From Chitinophagaceae bacterium (GTDB lineage: Bacteria > Bacteroidota > Bacteroidia > Chitinophagales > Chitinophagaceae): a DNA stretch of 64,000 bases. The position numbers were made by a program, and so were the translations under genes. How positions within the stretch are numbered: the first letter of the stretch is position 1; each line of letters begins with the position of its first letter. Below are positions 27,167 to 35,358 of this stretch, one piece after another. The notes under the pieces were generated by a model. It had not been told where the DNA came from, searched no databases, and saw only the letters and a list, made by a program, of their open reading frames with translations. Where the stretch lies: contig JADKJX010000001.1 of NCBI GenBank assembly GCA_016720775.1, positions 1,224,501 through 1,288,500 of the forward strand, given 5' to 3'.

Positions 27167-28324
27167 TCATAAGACAGTCATGCAGGGGCCTGTACCATCT
27201 TCAAGCGATACTTCATACGCAGTTAAGCGAAGCCCTGTTTCTTTTTTATAATCCCGGCTGATACCGGCTGTAAGTTTTTCCACTGCATGGTCTTTTATGA
27301 AGTTAATGGTACAGCCACCGAAGCCTCCGCCAACCATCCGGGCACCTGCCACATCTTCGTTTGACCTGGTATAGTCAACCAAAAAATCAATTTCCTTGCA
27401 GCTTACTTCATAATCAAACCGCAATCCCCGGTGTGTTTCATACATTTTTGATCCCAGCGCTTTTATGTCGCCTTTTTTAAGGTCTTCACAGGCGCCCAGC
27501 ACCCGTTCATTTTCCTCCACCACATACCGGCAACGTTTATAAATTAATCCGTCAACAGGTTCTACATGATCATGCAGCATATTCATCGTTACGTCTCTCA
27601 GCTTCTTTACTGAGGGATGAAATTGTTTGATCATAGCAATACCGCTTTCACATTGACTTCTCCGGGTATTATATTCTGATGATGCCAGGTTGTGTTTTAC
27701 GTTTGAATTGAAAAGGATGATCTTATAGCCTTCATGTTTAACGGGTACGTATTCATATTCCATCGACCGGCAATCGAGTTTTATGGCGTGATCCTTTTTA
27801 CCAAAGAGGCTTGCAAACTGATCCATGATGCCGCAATTGACGCCTGCAAAAACATGTTCGGCCTTTTGTGCAAGCGGAGCCATCTGCATGCGGGATAATC
27901 CCAATGCAAAAATTTCATTCAGTGCATAGATCACAACACACTCTACTGCGGCTGAGGAAGAAAGGCCGGCACCAATGGGAATGTCACCATCTATCAACAG
28001 GTTAAAACCGCCGATCGTATGCCCGTGTTTCTGCAACTGGTCAACCACGCCTAAAATATAATTGGGCCATTGTAAAGATGCCGGCCTTATATTCCCTGTG
28101 TCGGTTGTAAAACCTTCATTGAAGTCTGTGGCATATAAATTTACCTTACCGTCGGCTCTTTTGCTTATGGCAACATAGATACACTTATCAATGGCAGCAG
28201 GCAACACAAACCCGTCATTATAGTCCGTGTGCTCGCCTAAAATATTTATTCTTCCCGGCGATCGGAAGATTAGTGGCTGCCCGCCAAACCGGGCGATAAA
28301 ATCAGCGGTAATTTTTCCTCTCAT
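27167..28324 (-). CDS. galK: galactokinase
   Basis: 385-residue GHMP kinase that phosphorylates galactose to galactose-1-phosphate, the first Leloir step. Motifs are the galactokinase signature GRINILGEHTDYNDGFVLP (about residues 24-42), the ATP-binding PIGAGLSSSAAVEC (about 122-135) and the C-terminal GGGFGGCTINF (about 335-345). Family length is normal. It is the last gene of the galactan operon, 29 bp after the GH2-GH53 gene, and would use the galactose released by those enzymes. No galT or galE is in the window. Confidence 0.95.
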   Translation of the reverse strand: MRGKITADFIARFGGQPLIFRSPGRINILGEHTDYNDGFVLPAAIDKCIYVAISKRADGKVNLYATDFNEGFTTDTGNIRPASLQWPNYILGVVDQLQKHGHTIGGFNLLIDGDIPIGAGLSSSAAVECVVIYALNEIFALGLSRMQMAPLAQKAEHVFAGVNCGIMDQFASLFGKKDHAIKLDCRSMEYEYVPVKHEGYKIILFNSNVKHNLASSEYNTRRSQCESGIAMIKQFHPSVKKLRDVTMNMLHDHVEPVDGLIYKRCRYVVEENERVLGACEDLKKGDIKALGSKMYETHRGLRFDYEVSCKEIDFLVDYTRSNEDVAGARMVGGGFGGCTINFIKDHAVEKLTAGISRDYKKETGLRLTAYEVSLEDGTGPCMTVL

Positions 28325-28353
28325 TTAGGATATTGATTTTCTTGTGTTCAATT

Positions 28354-31300
28354 TTATTTCAAATATTTTTTACTTACCTCGTCATAGATCAGCAAAAAGT
28401 TATTTGCTTTTCCGTTCCGGTCAAAAAAACGTTCCCAGGTATTTAGTGGTTCCCAGATACAGCTTCCTTTACCCCTGTTATTGGCAACATTGAATGAGCG
28501 TTCATTCACTTCTTTTTTTACGTTGGAATATTCCACCACGATCACATCTTTGCTGTACCGGTGAGAAAGGTCATCGAGGTTGTATTCGAGATCGGCCAAT
28601 GTATTATGCCATTTGGGATAGTAAGACAAACCGATCACATCGAATTGCACGCCACGGGTGATCATGTTGTCGATAAAAAATTTACTCTCATCATTTTGTC
28701 CGCCCAGGGCAATGTGCAACATGATGCTTGTTGAAGGCGAAACAGCTTTCACTCCCTGTATCCCGGCATAGATCAATTGCGCAAGGTTGTCTAAATTAGT
28801 AACACTTCCATCCGGCCATACCATGCCGTGATTGATCTCGTTGCCGATCTGCACCATTTCAGGAACTGTGCCCTGGTCATTCAGGGCCTGCATCACCAGT
28901 TTGGTATAATCATACATCGCCTGCTTTAAATCTGAAAATGACTTACCCCGCCATGCTGCCGGCATATGTGCATGTTGCGGATCAGCCCAGTAATCGCTGT
29001 AATGAAAATCGAGCAATAACTTCATGCCGGCTGCTTTCGCCCGCTTTGCCATCTGCAGGGTATGGGCCAGGTCGCAGAATCCTTTTTTGGGTGAATAGCC
29101 GCTGTCTCTTGCCGGGTCATTGAAAATGCGCAGGCGTATATAATTCAGTCCATGATCTTTTAAAATTTTGAAGACGTCTTTTTCTGTTCCGTCTATATCA
29201 TAAAATTTCATTCCCCTGCTTTCCAGTTCAGGAAGATGAGAGATATCTGCTCCCAGCATTTTATCTACCGGCGTTGGCTTAAAAGGCAACATTGGGAAAC
29301 TGTTGTTAGAAGAAGTAACCTTTGTTACAGGTGCCGCATGTATGGTCATGATATCTGTTGCACCCGTCCACATGCTGTCTGCCTTTGCTTCAAAGTGGAT
29401 CATGGATTCAGTAAGTCCTGATTGTACGATCACCTGGCATTTGCCATTGAACAAATGGCGTTGTGCTGTGGTATCAAAATACTTATCCTGCTCATGGCTG
29501 CTGGGGTCGCCATTGCCAACGCCGATTATTTTTGCGTCGCCCCGTAAAGAAAAACGAATGAGGTTATCAGCATCAGGTACTTCACGGCCTTGCCTGTCAA
29601 TAACACTGATGTTGATCACTGTTGCATCTTTTCCATCAGCCATCATGGTTGTTTTATAAGGGCTGATGACAAGTTCAGCAGGTTTGCCGGTTGTTTCAAC
29701 CTTTGCCTGGAGTTTTTTGCCCTTCTTGTATGCAATGGCTTCTAATGTGCCGGGTTCATAATTAACAAGCCAGTTTAAATGGCCATTGCGGGGCATATTT
29801 TTTTTGCCCAGGCTTTTTCCGTTTAAAAATAATTCCACATCCTCGGCATTGCTGTTCACCCAAACATCAATAGGCTGCCCTTCTTTTCCTGGCCAATTCC
29901 AATGTGGTGAGATGTGTAATACATCCTTATCTGTCCACCAGGATTGGTAATAATAATAAATGTTCTTCGGAAACCCACATACATCCATGATGCCAAAGTG
30001 CGAACTTACATTCGGCCAGGTAAAAGGAGTAGGCTCTCCGCGGTAATCAAGGCCGGTCCATACAAATCCGCCCAGCCAGTAATCATTGGGTGCTGCAAGT
30101 TTCCACCAGGCTTCTGCCGTGCTGGCCCACCAGGGAAAACTGATGTCCTGGTCAGGCACGTAACCGATCACCGAATCCCTTACATATTGTCCTCTCGTGG
30201 TGACGGTACTTCCCATTTCCGTTCCCATAAGCGGTTGACCGGGATGTTCGTTGTGGTACTTTTCCACTTCTTTATGCCGGTAATTGAAACTCCGAACCGG
30301 GATCACTTCATTCACACCATAAAACTGTTTACCGTTATCGGCGGCATAGGTACTTAATCTTGTAGGATCTAATTCTTTTTGTTTGGCGAGAAGCGATAAG
30401 GCTATAAGTTTTCCTGTTCCGTTGCTGTGTACCCATTGTTCTTCATTGCCGATGGACCACATGAAAACACAGGCCCTGCTCCGGTCACGTTTTATCAGCC
30501 ACTCAAAGTCGTTCATGTATTGAGGACTGCTGTTGAGTAAACGGTTCTCATCCAATACAAGCATACCCAGGCTGTCGCATGCATCCAGCAATTCCTTAGT
30601 TGGAGGGTTGTGACTTGTCCGGTATGCATTGGAACCCATCTGCTTTAATAAGAAGATGCGGTAGTATTGAAGGTAATCGGGTAAAGCACTCCCAACCCCT
30701 GCATGATCCTGGTGATTATTCGTTCCCTTTAGCTTTATATATTTCCCATTCAGGAAAACACCTTTGGTTGTAATATCAAAGGTTCTAATTCCAAACCGCA
30801 TCTTATCGGTATCAATTATTTTCCCGGCTGACCGTACAACAGGAATAACCCGGTATAAATAAGGATCTTCCAGTGACCAAAGTTTTGGATTGTTGATCTG
30901 CAGCGATTGTTTAACGGTTGTTTTTTCATTCACAGAAAGCGAAACAATTTTTGCGGTTGTTTCCCCGATCTTATTTCCATCCCTGTCGGTTATGATGGCC
31001 GATACAGAAATATTTGCTGAAGCATACGATTCATTTTGAACAGAAGTTTCCACATAAACGGTTGCAGTGTTTTTTTGGACAGTGGTATGAACAAACACCG
31101 GGTTCTCATCCAGGTGAACCGGGTCATATTGATTCAGCCATACGTGACGGTAAATGCCTGCTCCTTCATAAAACCAGCCTTCATACTGTGTTGCATCCAC
31201 TCTTATTGATAAAACATTTTCACCGCCATAGCGCAGGTAATTACTGATATCATAAGATGCACCCACATAACCGCTTTTATGATTGCCCAGGTAAAAACCA

Positions 31301-31752
31301 TTTGCCCAGAAAGAAGCATCCCGGTAAATGCCGTCAAACTGCAATTGAAAACGCTGGCCCGAATCTGTTCGAGCAACCGTAAATTGTTTCCGGTACCAGC
31401 CAATGCTTGTTTCAGGATAAGCGCCACCAACAGGTTTATAGCCGTGCGATTGTTCATCAAAACTTTTTGAATAAACGAATGGCAATTCTACAGCCCAATC
31501 GTGCGGAAGCGAAAGTTTGCGCCATGCACTGTCATTGAATTTTGGATCGATGGCGGTGGTTTGTGCAGCACCTGTTTTAGCAAAAATGGTAGCAATGCTG
31601 TAGTTAAAATCTTTCGCCGGGTCGTTGGCATTGCCAAAAGCAAATTTCCAGTTGTCATCGAAATTTATTTTTTTACGCTGCTGTGCGATCACAGTGACCG
31701 TGCTGCAGGTGAGCAGGGCGATCAAAAAATAAATAATTTTTATCTGCTTCAT
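28354..31752 (-). CDS. bifunctional GH2 beta-galactosidase / GH53 endo-beta-1,4-galactanase
   Basis: 1132 residues with a cleavable signal peptide (1-23, ending VIAQ). Residues about 25-800 are a GH2 enzyme: sugar-binding domain, Ig-like domain, TIM barrel with the acid/base Glu437 in SIGNEEQW and nucleophile Glu512 in MGTEMGS, then further beta domains. Residues about 824-1132 are a complete GH53 domain (LGADISHLPELESRGMKFYD, DFHYSDYWADP) with acid/base Glu972 in QIGNEINHG and nucleophile Glu1074 in VVEYSN. Both active sites look intact, so one chain could cut galactan and trim the products to galactose. The location is periplasmic or exported; no T9SS domain is visible. It sits between a GH53 lipoprotein and galK. 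Confidence 0.93.
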   Translation of the reverse strand: MKQIKIIYFLIALLTCSTVTVIAQQRKKINFDDNWKFAFGNANDPAKDFNYSIATIFAKTGAAQTTAIDPKFNDSAWRKLSLPHDWAVELPFVYSKSFDEQSHGYKPVGGAYPETSIGWYRKQFTVARTDSGQRFQLQFDGIYRDASFWANGFYLGNHKSGYVGASYDISNYLRYGGENVLSIRVDATQYEGWFYEGAGIYRHVWLNQYDPVHLDENPVFVHTTVQKNTATVYVETSVQNESYASANISVSAIITDRDGNKIGETTAKIVSLSVNEKTTVKQSLQINNPKLWSLEDPYLYRVIPVVRSAGKIIDTDKMRFGIRTFDITTKGVFLNGKYIKLKGTNNHQDHAGVGSALPDYLQYYRIFLLKQMGSNAYRTSHNPPTKELLDACDSLGMLVLDENRLLNSSPQYMNDFEWLIKRDRSRACVFMWSIGNEEQWVHSNGTGKLIALSLLAKQKELDPTRLSTYAADNGKQFYGVNEVIPVRSFNYRHKEVEKYHNEHPGQPLMGTEMGSTVTTRGQYVRDSVIGYVPDQDISFPWWASTAEAWWKLAAPNDYWLGGFVWTGLDYRGEPTPFTWPNVSSHFGIMDVCGFPKNIYYYYQSWWTDKDVLHISPHWNWPGKEGQPIDVWVNSNAEDVELFLNGKSLGKKNMPRNGHLNWLVNYEPGTLEAIAYKKGKKLQAKVETTGKPAELVISPYKTTMMADGKDATVINISVIDRQGREVPDADNLIRFSLRGDAKIIGVGNGDPSSHEQDKYFDTTAQRHLFNGKCQVIVQSGLTESMIHFEAKADSMWTGATDIMTIHAAPVTKVTSSNNSFPMLPFKPTPVDKMLGADISHLPELESRGMKFYDIDGTEKDVFKILKDHGLNYIRLRIFNDPARDSGYSPKKGFCDLAHTLQMAKRAKAAGMKLLLDFHYSDYWADPQHAHMPAAWRGKSFSDLKQAMYDYTKLVMQALNDQGTVPEMVQIGNEINHGMVWPDGSVTNLDNLAQLIYAGIQGVKAVSPSTSIMLHIALGGQNDESKFFIDNMITRGVQFDVIGLSYYPKWHNTLADLEYNLDDLSHRYSKDVIVVEYSNVKKEVNERSFNVANNRGKGSCIWEPLNTWERFFDRNGKANNFLLIYDEVSKKYLK

Positions 31753-31777
31753 AATTCACATTTACCCGGTAAGGAAA

Positions 31778-32809
31778 TTAATTAAAAGGATTTAATGCGA
31801 TGGTTGGTTTACCCGAATTATCAAAGGCGCCCAGGGTATAGCCCTGCCAGTTATTGTAGGCTTCAGGTTCCCAATAAAAAACACCCATGCCTTTGTTGTT
31901 GCTTACTGATTTTACTTTGGCGATGAGGTCTGTTAAGAATGCATTGCAGGCTGCTGCCTGGTCCCAGCTCATGCCCACTTCGCAAATCATTACTTCTGAT
32001 CCATACCGGGCAACCATATCATTCATATTCGTTAAACACTGGTTGTTAAGTGTACTCCAGTTTGCAACCGATGGATATAAAGACATGCCGATCACATCCC
32101 AGGTGGCGCCATTAGCTTTCAGGCCATCGAGGTTCCACCGGTATAATGCATTATCATAACCGTTGGGAAGATGTACCATCACTTTTGACGAAGGACTTAC
32201 TGCTTTAACCGCATTGTATCCTGCAATAAAAAATTTTGCATAATTGGCCATGTTCACCGAAGCTTTTCCATCGGGCCAGAGCATACCATCGCTTGTTTCG
32301 TTGCCAACCTGTACCCAATCCGGTGTAACGCCGTTGGCTTTTAAAGTATTCAATACATTGTATGTATGATTATAAACAGAAGTTTGCAGTGTCGCTACAT
32401 CCTGTGCAGCCCAGGCAGCAGGTTTTGTCTGGCTTCCCGGATCGGCCCAGGTATCGCTGTAATGAAAATCGATCATTATTTTCATCCCCAGGTTTTTTGC
32501 CCGTATCGCTTTTGCAGCAACATCGGCTGAGCTATTCCACCCGCTGACCGGGTTTACCCAAACCCGTAAACGGATGGAATTCACGCCAAGATTCTTAAGC
32601 AGCAGCATACATTCTGTTTCTGCGCCGCTGCTGTTGTAAAATTTCATACCGGCATTTTCCATTTGAGTTACCCAACTTACGTCTGCACCCTTTGAAAAGA
32701 ATGCACCCGGTGTAGGTGTTGGAGCCGGACTTCCTCCACCTGAAGATTTGCTGCATGTAATTCCGGTAAACATTACCAGCATGATCGCAGCCGTAATTTT
32801 TATTTTCAT
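31778..32809 (-). CDS. GH53 arabinogalactan endo-beta-1,4-galactanase lipoprotein
   Basis: 343 residues from the ATG at 32809 (MKIKITAAIM); the upstream start at 32836 would spoil the signal peptide. Lipobox with Cys19, then a short Ser/Gly/Pro/Thr linker (about 20-40). The GH53 barrel has KGADVSWVTQMENAGMKFY, IDFHYSDTWADPG, QVGNETSDGMLWPDG with acid/base Glu171, and ICEVG with nucleophile Glu277. It cleaves beta-1,4-galactan side chains of pectin. It is 25 bp upstream of the fusion gene and 51 bp after lacI. As a lipoprotein it may act at the outer membrane, with the fusion acting on its products. Confidence 0.92.
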   Translation of the reverse strand: MKIKITAAIMLVMFTGITCSKSSGGGSPAPTPTPGAFFSKGADVSWVTQMENAGMKFYNSSGAETECMLLLKNLGVNSIRLRVWVNPVSGWNSSADVAAKAIRAKNLGMKIMIDFHYSDTWADPGSQTKPAAWAAQDVATLQTSVYNHTYNVLNTLKANGVTPDWVQVGNETSDGMLWPDGKASVNMANYAKFFIAGYNAVKAVSPSSKVMVHLPNGYDNALYRWNLDGLKANGATWDVIGMSLYPSVANWSTLNNQCLTNMNDMVARYGSEVMICEVGMSWDQAAACNAFLTDLIAKVKSVSNNKGMGVFYWEPEAYNNWQGYTLGAFDNSGKPTIALNPFN

Positions 32810-32860
32810 AAACAATGCATTTATTTTCCCGGTCATAATTGATATTTGTTCTTTGATAAA

Positions 32861-33883
32861 TTATTTTCTTAAAGAAGAATCTCTGAAAACCGGGATCGGT
32901 TCTAAAATTATTTTTTGAACAGTTTTGTTTTTCCTGGTTTTTTCTTCGATCAGTTTTAGCATAAGCTGAAAAGCCTCTTTTCCCATGTTTACCGTTTGCT
33001 GATCGATGGTAGAAAGGGAAGGGCTGATGTGTTCACCAAAACTTTCATTGGCAAAACCGATGATGCCAAAGTCTTTAGGTATAGAAATATTGTGGTGCTT
33101 TAATTCTTTGATGGCGCCCAATGCGGTAAAATCTTCCACCGCAAAAATTGCATCCGGGGGCTTGGGTAATCCCAGGAAATATTTTACAGCCTCCCTGCCG
33201 GCATCAATGGAAACGTCGCCGTTATAAATAAGTTTGGCATCAAATGGCTTCCCGAGTTTTTTAAGTGCTGCTTTGTATCCTTCAAGCCGGGCTTTAAATA
33301 CCTTCAAATGCTGGGGCCCCGAGATATGTGCAATACGCTTATAACCCTGTGCAACAAGATGAGTGGTGGCCATATATCCCGCTTTGTGATCGTTGATTAC
33401 AACCGAATCAATATCAAGTTCATCGCTGGTCCGGTCAAAAAAAACGATCGGCATCTTTGCCTGCCGGGCGTTTAAAAAATGGGTGTAGTCATTTTTTTCC
33501 TTGGCCATGGAAACCATGATGCCATCAACCCGTGCATTCAAAAATGTCTCGATCCCTTTCTTCTCATGTTCCCAGGATTCGTTGGATTGATAGATAAGGA
33601 CATTGTACCCATTTTTGTTTGCCATGTTCTCAATGCCGTGAACCACCGAGCCAAAGAAATTGATCTCGGCGCTTGGAATGATCACGCCTATGATGCCTGT
33701 TTGTCCCGATCGTAAGGAAGAGGCTACAGTATTCCGCCGGTATTGCAGTTTTTCCGCAGCCTGTAAAACCCTTTTTTTCGTCCGGATGCTGATGGCAGGA
33801 TGGTCATTTAAGGCACGGGAAACGGTTGCTGACGTCGTATTCAGCTTTTTGGCAATGTCGGCAATGGTGACGGTGAGGCTCAA
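32861..33883 (-). CDS. LacI family transcriptional regulator of the galactan operon
   Basis: 340 residues. N-terminal LacI helix-turn-helix with hinge (TIADIAKKLNTTSATVSRAL, about 6-60) and a periplasmic-binding-protein-like sensor domain (about 62-335; GIIGVIIPSAEINFF, HISGPQ, GIIGFANESF). No ATG exists before the upstream stop at 33910; the likely start is the TTG at 33883. Same-strand galactan genes follow with short gaps, so it should control GH53, GH2-GH53 and galK, with galactose or a galacto-oligosaccharide as inducer (inference). A LacI-type palindrome starts 3 bp upstream of the start codon. Confidence 0.9.
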   Translation of the reverse strand: MSLTVTIADIAKKLNTTSATVSRALNDHPAISIRTKKRVLQAAEKLQYRRNTVASSLRSGQTGIIGVIIPSAEINFFGSVVHGIENMANKNGYNVLIYQSNESWEHEKKGIETFLNARVDGIMVSMAKEKNDYTHFLNARQAKMPIVFFDRTSDELDIDSVVINDHKAGYMATTHLVAQGYKRIAHISGPQHLKVFKARLEGYKAALKKLGKPFDAKLIYNGDVSIDAGREAVKYFLGLPKPPDAIFAVEDFTALGAIKELKHHNISIPKDFGIIGFANESFGEHISPSLSTIDQQTVNMGKEAFQLMLKLIEEKTRKNKTVQKIILEPIPVFRDSSLRK

Positions 33884-33885
33884 AT

Positions 33886-33905
33886 TTATGCAATCGTTTG
33901 CATAA
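33886..33905 (-). promoter_or_regulatory. LacI-type operator in front of the galactan operon
   Basis: TTATGCAA-N4-TTGCATAA, a perfect 8-bp inverted repeat whose centre contains CG (TCGT), the usual form of LacI/GalR operators. It adjoins the TTG start of lacI, so binding would block the regulator gene and any operon read from it. Confidence 0.7.
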
Positions 33906-34081
33906 ACTTATGCATTTATTCTTATCTGCCAAAAAAAATGACCCGGTTACTATCATTTTTAATTTAGCGATCATTCCCTGCGTCCCAATTAACTGTATAA
34001 CAGCAGGGCGAAATCGTTTGTTGTTTATGGCTGTGGTCGGGGTTTATTCATTATCTTCACCCGATTTTTAAAAGCGATAAT

Positions 34082-35305
34082 TTGAAATTTACAGAATTCG
34101 GATTCGACCAGCGATTGATGGAGGGGATAGAGGCCTCCGGTTATGAAGATGCCACCCCGGTGCAGGAACAGGTGATACCACTTGTTATGGCAGGAAGGGA
34201 CCTGATCGCTTCTGCGCAGACAGGAACCGGTAAAACGGCTGCCTTTTTACTCCCCCTTATTAATAAGATCATTACGGATCCGCACGAAGATCATACGAAC
34301 AATGCCTTGGTAATTGTGCCCACCCGTGAACTGGCCATACAGATAGCGCAACACATGGAAGGCCTTTCTTATTTTACTTCGGTTAGTTCCATTGCGGTAT
34401 ATGGCGGTGGCGATGGCAACGCATTTGTGCAGGAGAAAAAAGCGTTAAGTCATGGTGCCGATGTGGTGATATGCACACCCGGCAAAATGATGGCGCATAT
34501 AAAAATGGGGTATGTGAAATTAAATGGCCTTAAATATCTGATACTGGATGAGGCCGATCGGATGCTTGATATGGGTTTCTTTGACGATATCATGTTCATC
34601 ATAAACCACCTGCCTAAAAAAAGACAGAACCTTTTATTCTCAGCAACCATGCCACAGAAGATAAGGGAAATGGCAAGAAAGATATTGCATGAACCGGCCG
34701 AAGTAAACATCTCCATCAGCAAACCAAACGAACGGATAAAGCAGGAAGCGTTCATTGTGTACGATACGCAAAAGATACCGCTGGTTAAATACCTGTTGCA
34801 GAAACATAATTTCAAATCGGTACTGATATTCTGCAGCAGTAAAATAAGTGTAAAGCAACTCACCCGTGATCTGAAACGGGCAAAGTTTTTAGCCGATGAA
34901 ATTCACAGTGACCTGGAACAGGAGAAAAGAGAAGATGTGCTGATGCAGTTTAAAAGCAGGCGACTGCCCATCCTGGTTGCAACGGATATTCTCAGCCGGG
35001 GAATTGATATTGATAACATCGACCTGGTAATTAATTACGATGTGCCGCATGATGGGGAAGATTATGTGCATCGGATCGGCCGAACGGCAAGGGCCGAAGC
35101 AGATGGCACGGCTTACACATTTGTAAGCCAGAAGGAACAGCGTAAATTCCTTGCAATAGAAAAACTCATTGGCAACGTGGTTCCTAAATCCCCCGTTCCG
35201 GAAGAGTTGGGTGAAACACCGTCATACAATACTACTCCTTCAAGATCTCATTCCGGTAACCGCAGCTTTAAAAAGCCCGGGCAATTCCGGAATAAACCCC
35301 GGTAA
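34082..35305 (+). CDS. DEAD-box ATP-dependent RNA helicase (RhlE-like)
   Basis: 407 residues. All core motifs are present: Q motif (FGFDQRLMEGIEASGYEDATPVQ), AQTGTGKT, PTRELAIQ, DEADRMLDMGF, FSATM, and in the second RecA domain ILVATDILSRGIDI and HRIGRTARA. The C-terminal tail after about residue 370 is short, basic and Ser/Gly/Arg-rich, as in RhlE-type cold-shock or ribosome-assembly helicases. The start is a TTG at 34082 (MKFTEFGFD); no ATG is available. It is divergent from lacI across a 198-bp region. Confidence 0.92.
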   Translation: MKFTEFGFDQRLMEGIEASGYEDATPVQEQVIPLVMAGRDLIASAQTGTGKTAAFLLPLINKIITDPHEDHTNNALVIVPTRELAIQIAQHMEGLSYFTSVSSIAVYGGGDGNAFVQEKKALSHGADVVICTPGKMMAHIKMGYVKLNGLKYLILDEADRMLDMGFFDDIMFIINHLPKKRQNLLFSATMPQKIREMARKILHEPAEVNISISKPNERIKQEAFIVYDTQKIPLVKYLLQKHNFKSVLIFCSSKISVKQLTRDLKRAKFLADEIHSDLEQEKREDVLMQFKSRRLPILVATDILSRGIDIDNIDLVINYDVPHDGEDYVHRIGRTARAEADGTAYTFVSQKEQRKFLAIEKLIGNVVPKSPVPEELGETPSYNTTPSRSHSGNRSFKKPGQFRNKPR

Positions 35306-35345
35306 TTTTCATTTTCTCCCCAAAGCAAAGGACCGCCACCCATTG

Positions 35346-35353
35346 TATATTTG
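35346..35353 (+). promoter_or_regulatory. -7 promoter box of recG
   Basis: TATATTTG, an exact TAnnTTTG match, five bases before the in-frame ATA codon at 35359 that I take as the recG start. The -33 TTG is not visible. Confidence 0.45.
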
Positions 35354-35358
35354 TAGAA

